Source of the DNA: an uncultured Akkermansia sp.
Lineage (GTDB): Bacteria; Verrucomicrobiota; Verrucomicrobiia; Verrucomicrobiales; Akkermansiaceae
NCBI GenBank assembly: GCA_947630815.1
Contig: CANRJD010000014.1
Span: 1-34,504 of the forward strand
Direction of reading: 5' to 3'
DNA: 34,504 nt
Positions 25,515 through 34,059 of the stretch are shown here, one piece after another. The position numbers were made by a program, and so were the translations under genes. Below the pieces are notes generated by a model. The model searched no databases. It saw only the letters and a list, made by a program, of their open reading frames with translations, and was not told where the DNA came from. Every line of letters begins with the position of its first letter. The stretch's first letter is position 1.

Positions 25515-26756
25515 ATGGAAAAGAAGCAATATGTGCTGGGAACGTATGGTCGCGCGCCTATTCAGATGGAACGCGGCGAGGGGTCATTCCTGTATGACAC
25601 AACGGGAAAGCGCTACGTGGATTTTTGTGCGGGGATAGCAACCTGCTGTCTCGGACATTGCCACCCGGTAGTGGTGGAGGCGCTGGAGGCGCAAGCGCGC
25701 AAACTGATGCACTGTTCCAACTTGTACGGCATACCGGGACAGGAAGAGCTGGCCGAGCTCATTGTGCGCGAGGTTGTGGGTCTTGATGGGCAGGTTTTCT
25801 TCTGCAATTCCGGGGCGGAAGCGAATGACGGCATTATCAAAGTAGCACGCCGATTTGGTCATCGGCACCCGGCGACGGACGGCTCTCCGCGTTTCGAGGT
25901 GATCACCTTCAACAAAAGTTTTCATGGGCGCACGCTTGGCTCCATGGCTGCCACCGGACAGAAAAAAATTCAAGTAGAATTTGACCCGCTGTTGGTGGGA
26001 TTTCGGTATGTGGATTTCAACGACATAGCGGCGTTGCGCGCGGCGGTAGGCAAAGAAACCTGCGGCATCTTGCTGGAGGCAGTGCAGGGGGAAGGCGGCG
26101 TGAATCCCGTGGATGCAGACTTCCTGCGCGGCGTGGCGGAATTGTGTCGGGAAAAAGATTTATTGCTCATGATCGACGAGGTGCAGTGTGGCTTTGCCCG
26201 TTGCGGCAAGATGATGGGGTGGCAGGCGGTGTGCCCGGATATTGAGCCGGACCTCATTTCATGTGCGAAGGGCATAGGTGGGGGCTTCCCCATGGGCTGC
26301 TTTTGGGTGAGCAATCGACCGATTGATGCCCACGGCACCACGCTATCTTCGATCATGACTCCTGGGTCACATGGATCTACCTTCGGCGGCACACCGCTGG
26401 CCTGTGCGGTATCCAAGGCGGTTGTGAGCGAGATTTTGCGCCTAGACCTCGCTGCTCGCGCCAAAAAGCTCGGCGAATACATGAAGCAGACGGTGGAGGG
26501 TTGGCAGCTCCCCTGTGTGGAGAAAGTACGCGGATTGGGATTGTTGCGTGGCGTGGCTTTGAGGCCGGGCAGCTTTGCCGTGCCGGAGGGTAAAACCCCG
26601 GCGGCTTACGTGAATGAACTTTGCCGCGAGGTCGGTCTGCTTGCCTGTCCGGCAGGTGCGGACACGTTGCGGCTCATCCCCGCTCTGAATATCCCTGAGG
26701 ACGTGCTAAACGAGGGACTGGACATCCTCCGCGGTGTGCTCAGCAAATTGGCGTGA
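25515..26756 (+). CDS. argD: acetylornithine/ornithine-type class III aminotransferase
   Basis: 413 residues, normal length. This PLP enzyme most likely converts N-acetylglutamate semialdehyde and glutamate to N-acetylornithine and 2-oxoglutarate in arginine synthesis. Visible: C-N-S-G-A-E-A-N-D (97-105) binding the cofactor phosphate; the L-M-I-D-E-V-Q-C-G stretch (218-226) with the Asp that contacts the PLP ring; S-C-A-K-G-I-G-G-G-F (249-258) with Schiff-base Lys252; and G-S-H-G-S-T-F-G-G. No other arg genes are adjacent, so a related ornithine or 4-aminobutyrate aminotransferase cannot be excluded. It converges on the flotillin gene with a 58-base gap lacking a clear terminator. Confidence 0.88.
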   Translation: MEKKQYVLGTYGRAPIQMERGEGSFLYDTTGKRYVDFCAGIATCCLGHCHPVVVEALEAQARKLMHCSNLYGIPGQEELAELIVREVVGLDGQVFFCNSGAEANDGIIKVARRFGHRHPATDGSPRFEVITFNKSFHGRTLGSMAATGQKKIQVEFDPLLVGFRYVDFNDIAALRAAVGKETCGILLEAVQGEGGVNPVDADFLRGVAELCREKDLLLMIDEVQCGFARCGKMMGWQAVCPDIEPDLISCAKGIGGGFPMGCFWVSNRPIDAHGTTLSSIMTPGSHGSTFGGTPLACAVSKAVVSEILRLDLAARAKKLGEYMKQTVEGWQLPCVEKVRGLGLLRGVALRPGSFAVPEGKTPAAYVNELCREVGLLACPAGADTLRLIPALNIPEDVLNEGLDILRGVLSKLA

Positions 26757-26814
26757 GTGCAAACACCCTCTTTCAGGGGAAGCGGTCGCGGTGCGGCTCT
26801 TCTTTCAGGTGTTG

Positions 26815-28329
26815 TCAGCTCTTCTTACCTTGGGGAGGTTCCGGTTTTTCCGGTGTGGTCGGGGCAGCTTTTTTACCGAGGTAATTGGGAAGTTCGATGC
26901 CCACGGATGAGGCGAGCTCATGCAACGGGAGTGTGCCGGTAACAAGGTTCTGTACAAAGCTGCCGACCGAAGCAGATTGCGAATCACTGCCATTGCCGCC
27001 CATTACGATCACTTTGTCAAACTTCAGGTTGCGCACCGCCGTGGCCTGAGTTTCCACAATCTTAGGAAGCTGTTCAGTGACGAGCAGACCGGAAGCAGAA
27101 CGAGCGTCGCCGGCGGCTTCCACAATGCGGCGGAAACCCGTCGCCTTGGCTTCCAGCGCAGCCTGAATGGCAGCGGCCTGACCCTGTCCAACCAGTTGCA
27201 GACCCTCGCCCTCTGCCTTTTTCTTGAGCAGAAGAGCATCAGCCTCGCCCTTGGCTAATTTAATAGCGGCATTACCCTCTGCTTCCTTTGCGATGACAAG
27301 AGCATCCGCGCGGCCTTGCTCCTCTTTCACGCGCACGGCAGCGGCGGCTTCAGCAGCAATTTCCTGTTTGCGCTTTTGGATTTCTGCAGCCACGATTTCA
27401 TTGGCTGTCTGGGTAGCGCGTTCAAGTTCGGCGCGTTTCATTTCGGCCTCGCGGTTGGCGATGTAGCCGGCTTCTTCCGCTTTGGCGGCTTGCTCACGCT
27501 CAGCAACCAGTGCGATACGTTGAGCCTCAGCCTGGCGGACTTTAAGCTTAGCGTTGGAGTCTGCCACCTTCATTGCGGCCTCATTATTGCCTTCAACAGC
27601 AGCTGCATTCGCCAGTGCCACCTGTACCGTTTGGTCGCGCAGAGCTTCGGCTTTACCGATTTCACCGCGGCGCGTCTCTTCAGCGACTTTAATCATTGCA
27701 TCATTGATGGCGCGAGCGGCAGCCTCTTGCCCGAGGGCAGCAATGTACCCGGAAGCGTCACGAATATCCGTAATGTTGGCGTTGATGAGGTAGAGCCCCA
27801 CCTTGTGCAGCTCCACATCAACCCCACCGGTGATCCCCTTAATGAGCTTTTCGCGGTCGGCGTTAATTTCCTCGATGGTAAGAGAGGCGATGACGACGCG
27901 CATCTGTCCCATGATAATTTCAGAGGCGAGATCGCGGATATCCTCACGAGAACGCCCCAACAGACGACTGGCAGCATTTTGCATGATCTCCGGCTGCGTA
28001 CTGATACCTACGATGAAGGACGAAGGCACGTCCACGCGGATGTTCTGACTGGAGAGGGCTCCCTTGAGCGGCACATCGATGTTGATGGGGTTCAGATCCA
28101 TGAAAGCGTAACTCTGAAACACGGGGATCACAAAAGTAGCGCCGCCGTGGATGCACTTGGCCGAGCGCCCCGTGCCCACATTCCCGTACACGATGAGAAT
28201 TTTATCTGACGGGCACATCTTATAGCGGCTCAAAATGAGCGCAACCGTGCCGAAAAGCACCAAAATGATGACGGCGATGGCGATGACCGGCGCCGAGCTG
28301 GCAGATGGGGTTAGTCCGATGATGAACAT
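26815..28329 (-). CDS. flotillin-like SPFH membrane scaffold protein
   Basis: 504 residues. One N-terminal transmembrane segment (about 14-34), an SPFH domain (about 38-210), and a long Glu/Ala-rich coiled coil (about 210-400: repeated A-E-A/K-A-E-G-type heptads) match YqiK/FloT-type flotillins. Such proteins assemble rings or membrane microdomains at the inner membrane and affect fluidity and protein partnering. The C-terminus is Pro/Lys-rich (P-E-K-P-E-P-P-Q-G-K-K-S). It follows the NfeD-like gene by 13 bases in the same direction, the standard pairing for this family. Confidence 0.93.
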   Translation of the reverse strand: MFIIGLTPSASSAPVIAIAVIILVLFGTVALILSRYKMCPSDKILIVYGNVGTGRSAKCIHGGATFVIPVFQSYAFMDLNPINIDVPLKGALSSQNIRVDVPSSFIVGISTQPEIMQNAASRLLGRSREDIRDLASEIIMGQMRVVIASLTIEEINADREKLIKGITGGVDVELHKVGLYLINANITDIRDASGYIAALGQEAAARAINDAMIKVAEETRRGEIGKAEALRDQTVQVALANAAAVEGNNEAAMKVADSNAKLKVRQAEAQRIALVAEREQAAKAEEAGYIANREAEMKRAELERATQTANEIVAAEIQKRKQEIAAEAAAAVRVKEEQGRADALVIAKEAEGNAAIKLAKGEADALLLKKKAEGEGLQLVGQGQAAAIQAALEAKATGFRRIVEAAGDARSASGLLVTEQLPKIVETQATAVRNLKFDKVIVMGGNGSDSQSASVGSFVQNLVTGTLPLHELASSVGIELPNYLGKKAAPTTPEKPEPPQGKKS

Positions 28330-28342
28330 GATTTCAGTGGGG

Positions 28343-28966
28343 TTAATTTTTAATGGGATTGGCGGCTTGCACCGTCAGAAGAGAAGATGTGGCCTGGGTG
28401 ACAACAATAGATGTTTGAGCGGGCAGAGGCGTGGAGCCGGTTTGGATGGCTGCCATTGTCACAAGCTGGGAGGGATGTGGCACTTGCACTTGCCCACCCG
28501 GTTCGCCATTTGGCGGAATGGTAATGTACACTGTGCCGCGCAAGCCAACGAGCTCTTCGTAACGTAGGGTGCCATCCGACTTCATGCTGTAGATGAAGCG
28601 CATGATAGCCGCGATAATGACGAAGAGAAAGCCCCCCAAGAGCAACCCGACGATGATGGACATGACCACCGAAAGCCCGTTTTGCATGGAGATGTAGCCG
28701 CCCCAGCCAAGTCCGAGCAGGAATCCGATCACGGCTCGCAGCGAAAAAGGACCGGTGTCGCCATCCGGTGTGTCACCCGATACATCCGCATCTGACCCGC
28801 CGTCAAAATCCGCAAAGAGAGAGAGAATCAGCGAGATGATGGCCAGTAGAGTGGACAACCAGGCAATGAAACAGAAGATGCCACGTGCCGAAACGAAATC
28901 AGGCATGAGATCGGCGGCGCGGAGAAAGCCCATGAGTTGCTCGACGATTTTAAGAAAGGTGTCCAT
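28343..28966 (-). CDS. short NfeD/YqiJ-like membrane protein
   Basis: 207 residues with hydrophobic segments at about 28-50, 74-92 and 97-122, then a soluble C-terminal part (about 137-207, G-L-R-G-T-V-Y-I-T) resembling the OB-like domain of short NfeD proteins. It lacks the ClpP-like protease domain of long NfeD. First gene of a two-gene operon with the flotillin; known NfeD-like partners help localise or stabilise the flotillin assembly. The Asp/Gly-rich loop at about 52-72 between the first two segments is unusual and may bind cations. Confidence 0.8.
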   Translation of the reverse strand: MDTFLKIVEQLMGFLRAADLMPDFVSARGIFCFIAWLSTLLAIISLILSLFADFDGGSDADVSGDTPDGDTGPFSLRAVIGFLLGLGWGGYISMQNGLSVVMSIIVGLLLGGFLFVIIAAIMRFIYSMKSDGTLRYEELVGLRGTVYITIPPNGEPGGQVQVPHPSQLVTMAAIQTGSTPLPAQTSIVVTQATSSLLTVQAANPIKN

Positions 28967-28982
28967 ATCAGTCTCTGATGCT

Positions 28983-29012
28983 ACTTTATCATCTTACCTT
29001 GGTGAACGTCAA
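28983..29012 (-). promoter_or_regulatory. promoter of the nfeD-flotillin operon
   Basis: Reverse strand: TTGACG (29007-29012), 18-base spacer, TAAAGT (28983-28988); predicted leader about 10 bases. Its -35 is only 12 bases from the -35 of the divergent PutA-like gene. Confidence 0.65.
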
Positions 29013-29024
29013 TGAAATTTTCAC

Positions 29025-29053
29025 TTGCAAGGCAGGCAGACAGACGATAGAAT
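29025..29053 (+). promoter_or_regulatory. promoter of the PutA-like gene
   Basis: TTGCAA (29025-29030), 17 bases, TAGAAT (29048-29053), followed by GGGAGCTGAC and ATG at 29064. The TTG that could open a longer frame is itself the -35 box, so the start must be downstream. Predicted leader is about four bases. Confidence 0.65.
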
Positions 29054-29063
29054 GGGAGCTGAC

Positions 29064-32000
29064 ATGGGCGAGACAGAAATCCGCACACTACTGAGCGATG
29101 CGCGCAGCAAGGGTTGGGCCGATCAGACATTGGTGCAGCGATCAACAGAGTTAGCCAGGGAGGTGTACGCAGCCTCGCTGGGTCGGATGCGCGCCGAGGA
29201 ACGTACTTTCATCTCTGCTGCTAAACGCTTGGCGTTGGATGAGGAAAGTCGCCATTTTGTGCGGCATTTGTGCGAGGCCGTTCTACACCCCACAGGTAAT
29301 TCGATCGATGAGGTAAAGGACATGATCGCAAATCACGGCGGAGTTCCTACTTTTTTCAGCTCTATGGCCCGGTTGCGCATCAAGGCTGCGGCCATGGCTC
29401 CGCGCGGGATGCAAAATGCCGCTATGGGGGAGGTGAAGCGGGTTTTCCGATCCACTTTCGGGGAGCTGGTGCTATCCACGCACATGGGCAAAGTGAGCCG
29501 CCGCGCCGGCGCTTTGGCCAAGGAAAAAATGCGATTGATACTGCGTCCTCTCTCTCCACGCGTGTTTGGGCAGAAGGGTGCCGAGCGTTACGAGAAAAAC
29601 CTGCTCGCGATTCTTTCCAAGCAGCCGGGTGTGGGCGTGGTAGTCGAACCGCAACGCCTCTGTCCGGCCATTTCTCCCTCTTCGCCGGAGTACAGTGTTC
29701 AGCTCCTGACTGATAAGCTGCAGCATGTCGTGCAGGCGGCTCAGGAAGCTGGGGGCAGTCCTGTCCATATTAAGACGCGTTGCAGCGATACCTTGGGCAT
29801 CATGGCCGGCGCGTTGAAGCATGCGTTGACTTTGCCGGAACTGGATGAGGCCGAGGTGAGCATTGAATTGCCGGCCTATCTGAAGACGAGTCTGAGTTGC
29901 CTGCGCGAGTTGTCAGATTGGGCGGAAGCTCGCAGTCTTCGTGGGGCCCGTCCCCTGCGAGTCCTGTTGGTGAAGGGTGATCATCTGGAGGAGCAGCGTC
30001 GGTGCAGCGCTCGCTATGGTACAGAGAGCCGCCTGTGTGATGGGAAGGCGGAAACGGATATGAACTTTATCCGTTTGCTGGAGGCGGCGGTGGCCTGTCC
30101 CGATCGGGCAATTACACCGGTGGTGGGTACGCACGAGGTGATGCACCTGAGCTACGCTGCCTTGCTATGGGCGCGCAGTGGAAGGGAAGGTATGCCACCC
30201 ATATCGTTGATATACGGACTAGGCAATCACGTGGGGCGGGTTTTTGCGGCGCTTGGAAGCCAGGTGGATCTAGTGGCAGGCGTGGCGGCGGAGGAAAGCG
30301 AAGCTCGAGCCTTTGAGCGTTATCTGCTCAACACGCTGCACGAACTTTCGCGTCCGGGCAGCTATATGACGGCTGGCAATGCCGCAAACCCCGGGGCCAT
30401 CGATTGGTCTGCCAAGGCCAAGCCTATCATGGCTGCCCACAGTAAGCGCGATTCCGGCAACGTGTCGGGTAATTCCACAAATGATGTCGGCGCGTGGCAG
30501 CCGGGCTGTTTGGATGCGCTGTCAGAGCGAGCGGAGGTGGATGCCTTTTATGCTGCTGCCCGTGCGGAAAAGGAGCGTCAACAAGAACTTATTTCTCTGC
30601 ATTTGGGGAAGGATGAATTGCGCAGTCCTCTCACCTGTATCCATCGTTCCCTCATTGTACCAAGTCTCGAGGATTACCGTTATACAGGCGCAGACTATGA
30701 GGCGGTGAGCGCAGCGTTAGCCTATGCGGAAAAGCAGGCGAACGAGCCTAAGCCGAGTATGGATGACCGCTCGGCGGGTTTGCGACGCGCCGCACGCGAG
30801 CTTAAGAAGAGGCGCGCTGAATTTGCGGGGGTACTGGTGCGGGATGCGGGATTTACCGTGGCAGATGCGGCGGCGGAGCTGCGCGATGCTCAGGATGCCC
30901 TGCGCTATGCCGCCATTCAGGATGAAGTATGGCGCGGTTTGCAGGATGGGGCAGAGGCACGAGCCAAGGGCATCGTCGTTGTGGCGGCGGGTTCTGCTCA
31001 TCCGCTTGCAGACGCGGCGGATGGTATTGCAGCCGCTTGGATGGGTGGCAACACCATTATCTATCGCCCGGCTACGTATTCTGCACTGCTTGGGACGCGT
31101 TTTTCCGAACTTCTGCGCGAGTGTGGGGTCGAGCTCATTCTGCTCCCCTGCGCTGATGCCGAGATTAGCCACCGCTTGATGAGCGACAAGCGTGTGCATG
31201 CCGTGGTGTGTACGACTGCGCCGGATCAGGCGCGTCGTCTTGCAGCGGCGAATCCGGGTGCGTCGATTTTGGCAACTCCGGCGCATGGCCCCAGCGTTTA
31301 TCTGGCAGAGAGCTGTGATTGGGCACAAGCCGTGCGCGAGATTTCGGCTGCCTCCTTCAGGCGCTCCGGGCAGGGATCCCATTGCCCGCATCTTATTCTG
31401 GTGCATGATTCTCTTTGCAACGATGCCGCCTTTTGCGCGGCTCTCGAGGATATCGTGGCTTCCCAGGAGCCCCGTCCCACATGGCTGGAGGGTGCACATC
31501 TGGGGCCGATTTCTACGCCGTTGGGGGATTGCGAGCGTCGATTGCTTACGGGCAATTCCGACGATGTGGAGTGGTGGGTCGCGCCTCGTGCCGAAAGTCC
31601 CACTTCCCAGCTATGGAGTCCGGGGTTGTGTGCCCATGTGCAGCCACAGGGTGACTTCGTACGCTACGGGCAGCGTCTCCCCATGCTCGGTATTGTGCGC
31701 GTGGGCAGCGCTCGTGAAGCTGCGGGGATCCAAATGCAGCTCTCGCGCGGCATTTGCGCTGTCATCTACTCTGATGATGAGGAGGAGATAGCCACGTGGA
31801 TGCGGGAAGCCGATTGCCGACGGGTGTGCGTGAATTGCTGCCCGACAATGCGCCACGGGGCTTGTCCCATGCCTATGTGTAAGACGAACCAGGGTGGGGC
31901 GACGGGGCTCATGCGGGGACTGATGAGCAGTGCGGCAGCCCTTTGCCGGTGGGAGGAGAAGGAGCGGCCCACTGTGCGCAGTCCTCGCCGGAACCTGGAG

Positions 32001-32543
32001 TTCGATCCAAAGGATATTCTTCCCTCATCGTCCAACGTGGATGAGGCTATGCGACTCTCTGCGGCGGCGGATTCCATTTCGTATTGGTGGGAACAAGAGT
32101 TTAGCCGGGAGCGCCTGTTGTCGCCCGTAGAGGGACTACAAGCCGTGCTGACCTACCATCCGGAACGCGTTTGCTTGCGCGTGGAGCGGGAACTGAGCGA
32201 TACGGATTTGGCCATCATGTTGATGGCGGCCCGGCAGATGCGCTGTCGTATTGAACTGAGCGTCGCAGAAGAGCGCGGATGGCTTTCTTTATTTGCTGAG
32301 CAGCACGGCGCTTCAATTAGTTATGCCAGTCGGGAAGATTTTGAGGCGAGTTTTGCAGCGCTCGCGGCTCGCGGGATTTTACTGCGGAATCCCGGAGCTG
32401 GTGCGCAGGCCGTGGCGCGTGCCGCAGCTTGCGGGTTGCGCATGGAGTCTTCCCCGGTGATTGCGAACGGTCGTTTGGAACTCATGCGTTATTCAGATGA
32501 GCGCGTGGTGATTCGTCCCATCGAGAGGATCCCCCAGGAGTGA
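29064..32543 (+). CDS. PutA-like protein (ProDH + ALDH folds) with degraded active sites
   Basis: 1159 residues, size and order of bifunctional PutA (proline dehydrogenase, then glutamate-semialdehyde dehydrogenase). ProDH-type blocks: L-L-V-K-G-D-H (about 301), K-x-E-T-D-M-N-F, G-T-H-E (about 355) and I-Y-G-L-G-N. Where PutA has Y-L-V-R-R-L-L-E-N, this protein reads A-F-E-R-Y-L-L-N-T, so the substrate-binding arginine pair is missing. In the ALDH half, the catalytic-Cys loop (PutA G-Q-K-C-S-A) reads S-G-Q-G-S-H-C-P-H (about 768), and E-T-G-G-K-N reads T-P-A-H-G-P-S, losing the general-base Glu. A Cys-rich C-V-N-C-C-P-T (about 922) is also odd. The frame is intact over 3.5 kb, so it is not a simple pseudogene; it may have a new or structural role. 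Alignment is by eye. Confidence 0.75.
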   Translation: MGETEIRTLLSDARSKGWADQTLVQRSTELAREVYAASLGRMRAEERTFISAAKRLALDEESRHFVRHLCEAVLHPTGNSIDEVKDMIANHGGVPTFFSSMARLRIKAAAMAPRGMQNAAMGEVKRVFRSTFGELVLSTHMGKVSRRAGALAKEKMRLILRPLSPRVFGQKGAERYEKNLLAILSKQPGVGVVVEPQRLCPAISPSSPEYSVQLLTDKLQHVVQAAQEAGGSPVHIKTRCSDTLGIMAGALKHALTLPELDEAEVSIELPAYLKTSLSCLRELSDWAEARSLRGARPLRVLLVKGDHLEEQRRCSARYGTESRLCDGKAETDMNFIRLLEAAVACPDRAITPVVGTHEVMHLSYAALLWARSGREGMPPISLIYGLGNHVGRVFAALGSQVDLVAGVAAEESEARAFERYLLNTLHELSRPGSYMTAGNAANPGAIDWSAKAKPIMAAHSKRDSGNVSGNSTNDVGAWQPGCLDALSERAEVDAFYAAARAEKERQQELISLHLGKDELRSPLTCIHRSLIVPSLEDYRYTGADYEAVSAALAYAEKQANEPKPSMDDRSAGLRRAARELKKRRAEFAGVLVRDAGFTVADAAAELRDAQDALRYAAIQDEVWRGLQDGAEARAKGIVVVAAGSAHPLADAADGIAAAWMGGNTIIYRPATYSALLGTRFSELLRECGVELILLPCADAEISHRLMSDKRVHAVVCTTAPDQARRLAAANPGASILATPAHGPSVYLAESCDWAQAVREISAASFRRSGQGSHCPHLILVHDSLCNDAAFCAALEDIVASQEPRPTWLEGAHLGPISTPLGDCERRLLTGNSDDVEWWVAPRAESPTSQLWSPGLCAHVQPQGDFVRYGQRLPMLGIVRVGSAREAAGIQMQLSRGICAVIYSDDEEEIATWMREADCRRVCVNCCPTMRHGACPMPMCKTNQGGATGLMRGLMSSAAALCRWEEKERPTVRSPRRNLEFDPKDILPSSSNVDEAMRLSAAADSISYWWEQEFSRERLLSPVEGLQAVLTYHPERVCLRVERELSDTDLAIMLMAARQMRCRIELSVAEERGWLSLFAEQHGASISYASREDFEASFAALAARGILLRNPGAGAQAVARAAACGLRMESSPVIANGRLELMRYSDERVVIRPIERIPQE

Positions 32544-32580
32544 CCGCGCCGTCGCCCTTTCTGCGGCTTCGCTCCTCACT

Positions 32581-32769
32581 GCGATTTTCGATTCGTTAAT
32601 AATGTGCGCGTTGCGTAGATTTTCCTGAACCGCCAACGTATGCGGGAGAGGGCTTTGGAGCCGTCATCATGATGACCATTGGTTGTCACGATTTTTGATA
32701 CGTGTAAGCAATGATATCGGTCAATAAGAGTATTTCCTCTGCTGATTGACTTCTCTCAAATGCGTTTGC
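32581..32769 (+). repeat. MITE-like intergenic element, copy B (left end missing)
   Basis: About 189 bp. It starts within the shared region (CGTTAATAATGTGCGCGTTG), keeps the palindrome GTCATCATGATGAC and CACGATTTTTGATACGT, and ends in the right arm AAATGCGTTTGC. The left hairpin end is absent. Same orientation as copies A and C. It ends 22 bases before the RhuM promoter. Confidence 0.78.
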
Positions 32770-32791
32770 ACTAATCGCATTGTAAATCGTA

Positions 32792-32821
32792 TTGACTTAG
32801 GCGGTGGGGTGCGGGTACAAT
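32792..32821 (+). promoter_or_regulatory. promoter of the RhuM-family gene
   Basis: TTGACT (32792-32797), 18-base spacer, TACAAT (32816-32821). Predicted start at about 32828, exactly at a GTG codon, so the message is predicted to be leaderless. Heptamer-like TAAATCGTA directly precedes the -35. Confidence 0.7.
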
Positions 32822-32827
32822 GATCGT

Positions 32828-33874
32828 GTGAAGGGAAGCAAGGCACAAGTGAGTTTGCGCAGTTCTGCTGCGGAGTATTTGACCTATGTGGCATCGGTCG
32901 GCGATGGCGGGGAGAGTTTTGAAATTCGCTATGAGGATGAAAATATCTGGCTGACGCAGAAGATGCTCGCGGGGATATACGGCGTGGAGGTGCCCACGAT
33001 CAATTACCACATCAAGAAAGTTTTCGAAGACGCTGAGCTTCAGGAGGATTCAGTTATTCGAAAATTTCTAATAACTGCCCCGGACGGGAAAAAGTACAAC
33101 GTGAATCACTATGGGTTGCAGATGGCGATAGCGGTGGGGTTCAAGGTGAACTCTGAGCGCGCCGTCCAGTTCCGCAAGTGGGTCAACGCGATCGCGATGG
33201 AGTACACCATCAAAGGCTGGGTAATGGACGACGAGCGGTTGAAGCAAGGCGCCTACTTGACCGATAAGTACTTCGAGGAGCAGCTGGAGCGCGTGCGCGA
33301 GATCCGCGCGAGCGAACGAAGATTTTATCAGAAGATCACGGATATTTACGCTACCGCGACTGATTACGACCGCACGGCTGCCGCTACGCGACGATTCTAC
33401 GCGTCTGTGCAAAATAAGCTGCACTACGCCGTGCATGGGCATACGGCTGCGGAGTTGATTGTGGATCGCGCAGATGCCACAAAAAAGCACATGGGATTGA
33501 CCACATGGAAGGATGCACCGGAGGGCAAAATCATCAAGAGCGATGTCGTTATCGCGAAAAATTACTTGTCAGCAGAGGAAATGGCGCAGCTCAATCGTCT
33601 GGTGAATGCCTACCTGGATTATGCCGAAACGATGGCCCAACGTAAGATCCCCATGACGATGCATGATTGGGAACAACGACTCAATGGGTTCATCCGTATG
33701 TTTGAATACGGCGTGCTTACCGATGCGGGCAAGGTGACGGCGGAGATCGCCCGCTTGCATGCCGAGAGCGAGTTTGAGAAATACAGGGTGATCCAAGATC
33801 GCGAGTACCTCTCGGACTACGACCGCTACCTGCTGGAACTGGAGGAACGTTGCAAGAAAAAAGAGCAATCCTGA
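32828..33874 (+). CDS. rhuM: RhuM-family protein
   Basis: About 348 residues from the GTG at 32828; a GTG at 32804 gives a longer frame but lies inside the promoter. The core is typical of the RhuM family: I-W-L-T-Q-K-M-L-A (winged-helix-like start), then I-N-Y-H-I-K-K-V-F, S-V-I-R-K-F-L, Y-N-V-N-H-Y-G-L-Q-M-A-I-A-V-G-F, and R-K-W-V-N. The C-terminal half is helical and charged. The family was named from a Salmonella pathogenicity island and is common in mobile and defence-rich regions; its molecular function is not established. It is flanked by copies B and C of the intergenic element in the same orientation, suggesting recent arrival as a unit. Confidence 0.88.
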   Translation: MKGSKAQVSLRSSAAEYLTYVASVGDGGESFEIRYEDENIWLTQKMLAGIYGVEVPTINYHIKKVFEDAELQEDSVIRKFLITAPDGKKYNVNHYGLQMAIAVGFKVNSERAVQFRKWVNAIAMEYTIKGWVMDDERLKQGAYLTDKYFEEQLERVREIRASERRFYQKITDIYATATDYDRTAAATRRFYASVQNKLHYAVHGHTAAELIVDRADATKKHMGLTTWKDAPEGKIIKSDVVIAKNYLSAEEMAQLNRLVNAYLDYAETMAQRKIPMTMHDWEQRLNGFIRMFEYGVLTDAGKVTAEIARLHAESEFEKYRVIQDREYLSDYDRYLLELEERCKKKEQS

Positions 33875-33958
33875 CGTCCCACCGAAAGTAGGGAATGCCG
33901 GGAGAAGATCCGGTCAGAGTATCCGCGGCTACCCCCATTCCCGCGCGCGGTTACAACG

Positions 33959-34010
33959 GCCGGCCGTTTTCCCGCAGCCCCGCTGCGCATTCTTCCCAAA
34001 TCGTAAATCG
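33959..34010 (+). repeat. 52-bp direct repeat, copy 1
   Basis: Identical to 34393-34444 (offset 434). It begins GCCGGCCGTTTTCCCGCAGC and ends with the first AAATCGT heptamers. The left boundary is a 14-base palindrome AACGGCCGGCCGTT (33955-33968). Non-coding. Confidence 0.9.
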
Positions 34011-34040
34011 AAAGTTGACTCACTGGCACCCCATTGCCGG

Positions 34041-34059
34041 TTGCTTCGGAGTCGCCCCA
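34041..34059 (+). repeat. 19-bp repeat TTGCTTCGGAGTCGCCCCA, copy 1
   Basis: Identical to 34316-34334. GGAGTCGCCCCACGACT is also tandem at 34298-34314 and 34323-34339. These strings bracket element copy C, so they may be part of a larger composite repeat. A diverged reverse copy is near 22360. Confidence 0.8.

Noticed and set aside
29025..29063. TTG start for the PutA-like protein
   Set aside because: The TTG is part of a good -35 box (TTGCAA-N17-TAGAAT), so it should not be in the mRNA.
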